A DNA stretch of 6,680 nucleotides from Coriobacteriia bacterium (GTDB lineage: Bacteria; Actinomycetota; Coriobacteriia; Coriobacteriales; QAMH01). Position 1 is the first letter of the stretch. Every line of letters starts with the position of its first letter. The position numbers and the translations under genes were made by a program. The stretch is taken from positions 1-6,680 of the forward strand of contig CAAEKX010000337.1 of the NCBI GenBank assembly GCA_900756605.1, written 5' to 3'. Below the pieces are notes generated by a model. The model was given only the letters and a program-made list of their open reading frames with translations, was not told the DNA's origin and searched no databases. This document shows positions 3,953 through 6,680 of the stretch, in pieces.

Positions 3953-6680
3953 ATGATCGAGCTCAAGCACCTGCGCAAGTCCTACAGGGTCGGCGATTTC
4001 GAGCAAAAGGCGCTCGACGACGTCTCGATATCGTTCCGAGATAACGAATTCGTCGCCGTCCTCGGGCCGTCAGGTTCTGGCAAGACCACCCTGCTCAACA
4101 TACTGGGTGGTCTTGATCATGCCGATACCGGCGAGCTCATCATCAACGGCACGTCCACCAAGGACTACTCAAGTGCCGATTGGGATACCTACCGCAACCA
4201 TCACATCGGCTTCATCTTCCAGAGCTACAACCTCATTCCGCATCAGACGGTGCTTTCGAATGTCGAGCTCGCGCTTACGCTCACGGGCGTGTCGCGCGAG
4301 GAGCGCCGAGCACGGGCCATGGCCGAGCTCGAGCGTGTCGGCCTGGCGGAGCACGCCAACAAGAAGCCAAGTCAGCTTTCCGGCGGTCAGATGCAACGCG
4401 TCGCCATCGCGCGAGCCCTGGTGAACGACCCGGACATCGTGTTGGCAGACGAGCCCACGGGCGCGCTCGATACCGAGACGGGCATCCAGGTCATGGATTT
4501 GCTGTCAGAGATCGCGAGCGACCGCCTCGTCATCATGGTCACGCATAACCCCGAGTTGGCCTACGATTATGCGAATCGCATCGTCAAGCTGCACGACGGG
4601 CGCATTTCCGACGATAGCAACCCCTTCGAACCGAGCAAGGCAGACGAGCAAACTGCCAAGCTTGCCGCAAGCCAGCGCAACAAGGTGACTGACGGCCATA
4701 AGAAGCATGCGTCCATGTCGTTTCTCACGGCGCTCGCGTTATCCTTCAACAACCTGATGACGAAGAAGGGCCGCACCTTTCTCACGGCATTTGCGGGATC
4801 CATCGGCATCATCGGCATTGCGGCCATCCTTGCGCTTTCCAACGGTGTCAACAACTACATCGCCAAGGTCGAGGAGGACACGCTGTCGTCCACGCCGCTC
4901 ACCATCACGCAATCGAGTTTTGACGTGACTTCCATCATGATGCAGGCGGGCGACTACGTGCATGGAGACGCCGAAGACGACGTCGCCGCGGGTGTCATCC
5001 CGGAATCCACCATCATGGCCGATGTCCTGACGGATGTGAAGACGAACGACCTCAAGTCCCTGCGTTCCTTCTTCGAGGCAAACGGCGGAGACGTGAATCG
5101 CTATGTAAACGCCATCGTCTACGGCTACGGCATAACGCCCCAAATCTACAAGACCGACACCTCCGCCGGCATCAAGCAGCTCAATCCCGGTGCCCTGTCC
5201 TCGATTATGTCCAACGACATCAACTCCGCCGGCATGTTCTCGACCATGATGGGCTCGACGAGCTCGTTCCAGGAAATGCTCGATGACCAGAAGCTCCTCG
5301 AGGAGCAATACGACATCGTCGCCGGTGCATGGCCCGCCAACTACGATGAGTGCGTGCTGGTGCTCAACAAGAACGGCGGTATCAGCGACTACACGCTCTA
5401 CGCGCTGGGCATCCTCGACCCCGACGAGCTCAACGACCTGCTCATGGACGCCCTTGCCTCCGAGGAGCTTGACGTTCCCGATACCAACGTCGAGTTCACG
5501 CAAGACGAGGCGCTGGCGCTCACGTTCAAGGTCGTGAACGAATGCGACATGTACACCAGGGCCTCCTCTGGTTCGACGTGGGTCGATCGCAGCGATGACG
5601 AGAGCTACATGAAGACGCAAATCGCCGAGGGCCTCGACCTCAAGGTCGTGGGAATCATCAAACCGAGCGCGACGGCATCGGCGACGTCCATGGACGAGGG
5701 CATCGGGTATCGCCATGACCTCGTCCTGCATCTCATCGATCAGGCGGCCACCTCGCCGGTGGTCGAGGCGCAGATGGCCGAGCCCGATGTCGACATCTTT
5801 ACGGGCAAGACCTTCGAGTCGCTCAAGGACGATGCGGAGTCCTCCTTCGACATGGGCTCGCTGTTCAGCATCGACCAGAACATGATGGCGCGCGCCTTCA
5901 ACGTCGATAACGCCGCCATCGAGTCGGCAATGGCAAGCGCGATGAGCGGCGCGGCTGCGAGTCTTGACACGAGCAACATGTTCGCGGACATACCCGCCCC
6001 CGATTTCAGTGATTTGGATATCGACCTGTCCGGTGGTGTTCCCTCCGCAAGTCAGGTGGCTGCTCTCGAGCAGAGCCTGGGCCAAATGAGCAGCGGGGTT
6101 GTCATGGGCTTCATGCAGTACGTAAGCAGTAATCCCAGCAGCATGGCAGATTTGCCTGGGGCATGGAGCGCCTATCAGCAATCGGATGCCTACAAATCCA
6201 TCATCAACCAGGCGGCAACGGGCATCGCATCGGGTATGTCAGGTTCCAGCGAGCAGCTCCAGAAGGCCTTCACCGAAGCCATTCAGAAGAAGATGAGCGA
6301 GTACATGACCACCCAGCTCGTGCCCTATCTGGAAGGCAAGATGGGTGGCATGCTGCAGAGCTACACCACGAGTCTGGCGAGCTCGATGGCCAGCGCGCTT
6401 TCGACCGCGATGGGCACGGCGATATCGGTCGACCCGAGCATGTTCGCCCAGTCCATCACCGTCAACATGGACCAGGACGAGCTCACATCCATGTTCATGA
6501 ACCTTGCGCGCAGCAATGACCTGAGCTATGAGAGTAACCTGCAGACCTTGGGCTATGCCGATATAGCCGATCCGATTTCCATCAGCATCTACGCCAAGAG
6601 CTTCGATGACAAGCAGGTCGTCGAGGACATCATCGACCAGTACAACGCCGACATGGAATCCTCGGGCGAAGAGGACAAGA
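3953..6680 (+). CDS. MacB/LolD-type ABC ATPase fused to an FtsX-like permease, 3' partial
   Basis: A single open frame of 909 codons runs off the right edge without a stop. Residues 1 to about 220 are a LolD/MacB-class ABC ATPase: Walker A GPSGSGKT (38-45), Q-loop Gln90, signature LSGGQ (142-146), Walker B IVLADEP (162-168, catalytic Glu167) and switch His198. After a polar linker (about 221-254) comes MSFLTALALSFNNLMTKKGR and one membrane helix at about 276-296 (FLTAFAGSIGIIGIAAILAL), as in MacB/FtsX permeases. The rest (about 300 to beyond 909) is polar and should be extracytoplasmic; it is unusually long and, at about 643-850, rich in Met, Ser and Ala. The remaining FtsX-domain helices are expected past the window. 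The ATG follows cydB by 14 bp with a weak purine-rich GAAGAAAG as RBS; it gives the usual ABC start MIELKHLRKSY. Members act as mechanotransmitters for export, lipoproteins or antimicrobial resistance; the substrate here is unknown. It is not CydC or CydD, which have N-terminal membrane domains. Confidence 0.92.
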   Translation, partial: MIELKHLRKSYRVGDFEQKALDDVSISFRDNEFVAVLGPSGSGKTTLLNILGGLDHADTGELIINGTSTKDYSSADWDTYRNHHIGFIFQSYNLIPHQTVLSNVELALTLTGVSREERRARAMAELERVGLAEHANKKPSQLSGGQMQRVAIARALVNDPDIVLADEPTGALDTETGIQVMDLLSEIASDRLVIMVTHNPELAYDYANRIVKLHDGRISDDSNPFEPSKADEQTAKLAASQRNKVTDGHKKHASMSFLTALALSFNNLMTKKGRTFLTAFAGSIGIIGIAAILALSNGVNNYIAKVEEDTLSSTPLTITQSSFDVTSIMMQAGDYVHGDAEDDVAAGVIPESTIMADVLTDVKTNDLKSLRSFFEANGGDVNRYVNAIVYGYGITPQIYKTDTSAGIKQLNPGALSSIMSNDINSAGMFSTMMGSTSSFQEMLDDQKLLEEQYDIVAGAWPANYDECVLVLNKNGGISDYTLYALGILDPDELNDLLMDALASEELDVPDTNVEFTQDEALALTFKVVNECDMYTRASSGSTWVDRSDDESYMKTQIAEGLDLKVVGIIKPSATASATSMDEGIGYRHDLVLHLIDQAATSPVVEAQMAEPDVDIFTGKTFESLKDDAESSFDMGSLFSIDQNMMARAFNVDNAAIESAMASAMSGAAASLDTSNMFADIPAPDFSDLDIDLSGGVPSASQVAALEQSLGQMSSGVVMGFMQYVSSNPSSMADLPGAWSAYQQSDAYKSIINQAATGIASGMSGSSEQLQKAFTEAIQKKMSEYMTTQLVPYLEGKMGGMLQSYTTSLASSMASALSTAMGTAISVDPSMFAQSITVNMDQDELTSMFMNLARSNDLSYESNLQTLGYADIADPISISIYAKSFDDKQVVEDIIDQYNADMESSGEEDK

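Noticed and set aside
4739..6181. A 480-codon open frame on the minus strand, antisense to the ABC gene
   Set aside because: It lies entirely within the well-supported ABC gene, has the His/Arg/Val/Gly/Asp-rich composition typical of antisense shadows in high-GC genes, and shows no family motif.

Overview
The window reads as chromosomal DNA from a high-GC, probably anaerobic or microaerotolerant bacterium. The third-position GC bias, the short-Q-loop cytochrome bd and the style of the genes and intergenic repeat suggest a gut-type actinobacterium of the Coriobacteriia. This placement rests on overall resemblance, not on a marker gene, and is moderately confident at best.

Layout from left to right. 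(1) Positions 1-842 (+) hold the C-terminal three quarters of an Ldh2/MDH2-type NAD(P)-dependent 2-hydroxyacid dehydrogenase; its N-terminus lies outside the window. (2) Positions 843-1184 have no protein gene. A hairpin overlaps the dehydrogenase stop codon, followed by a 113-bp imperfect inverted repeat (900-1012) that looks like a dispersed MITE/REP-like element, about 130 bp of featureless spacer, and a strong intrinsic terminator that reads on the minus strand. (3) Positions 1185-1391 (-) hold a two-gene tRNA unit, tRNA-His(GTG) then tRNA-Lys(CTT). Both encode CCA. A recognisable sigma-70-type promoter lies just upstream at 1423-1451. (4) Positions 1531-3938 (+) hold cydA and cydB, the two core subunits of a cytochrome bd quinol oxidase, with a 4-bp ATGA overlap. 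The tRNA unit and cydAB are divergent and share a 139-bp intergenic region containing a perfect 7+7 inverted repeat just upstream of the cydA ribosome binding site. (5) Starting 14 bp after cydB, a very large open frame runs off the right edge (3953 to at least 6680, 909 codons visible). It has an N-terminal MacB/LolD-type ABC ATPase, one membrane segment and a very long, methionine- and serine-rich extracytoplasmic region. Its C-terminal FtsX-like membrane part is expected beyond the window.

Functionally, CydAB should oxidise quinol and reduce oxygen to water at low oxygen tension, serving for energy and oxygen detoxification. The ABC protein is tightly linked to cydAB and probably co-transcribed, but it is not CydDC, the exporter usually found beside cydAB. 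It belongs to the mechanotransmission/efflux class, and its substrate cannot be told from sequence. The dehydrogenase is separated from the rest by an oppositely oriented tRNA unit and is probably functionally unrelated. Nothing here is clearly a new system. The most unusual points are the cydAB-MacB-like linkage without cydDC, the His that replaces a conserved Arg beside the CydA haem-b558 Met ligand, the Met-rich extracytoplasmic domain, and the two intergenic palindromic structures.
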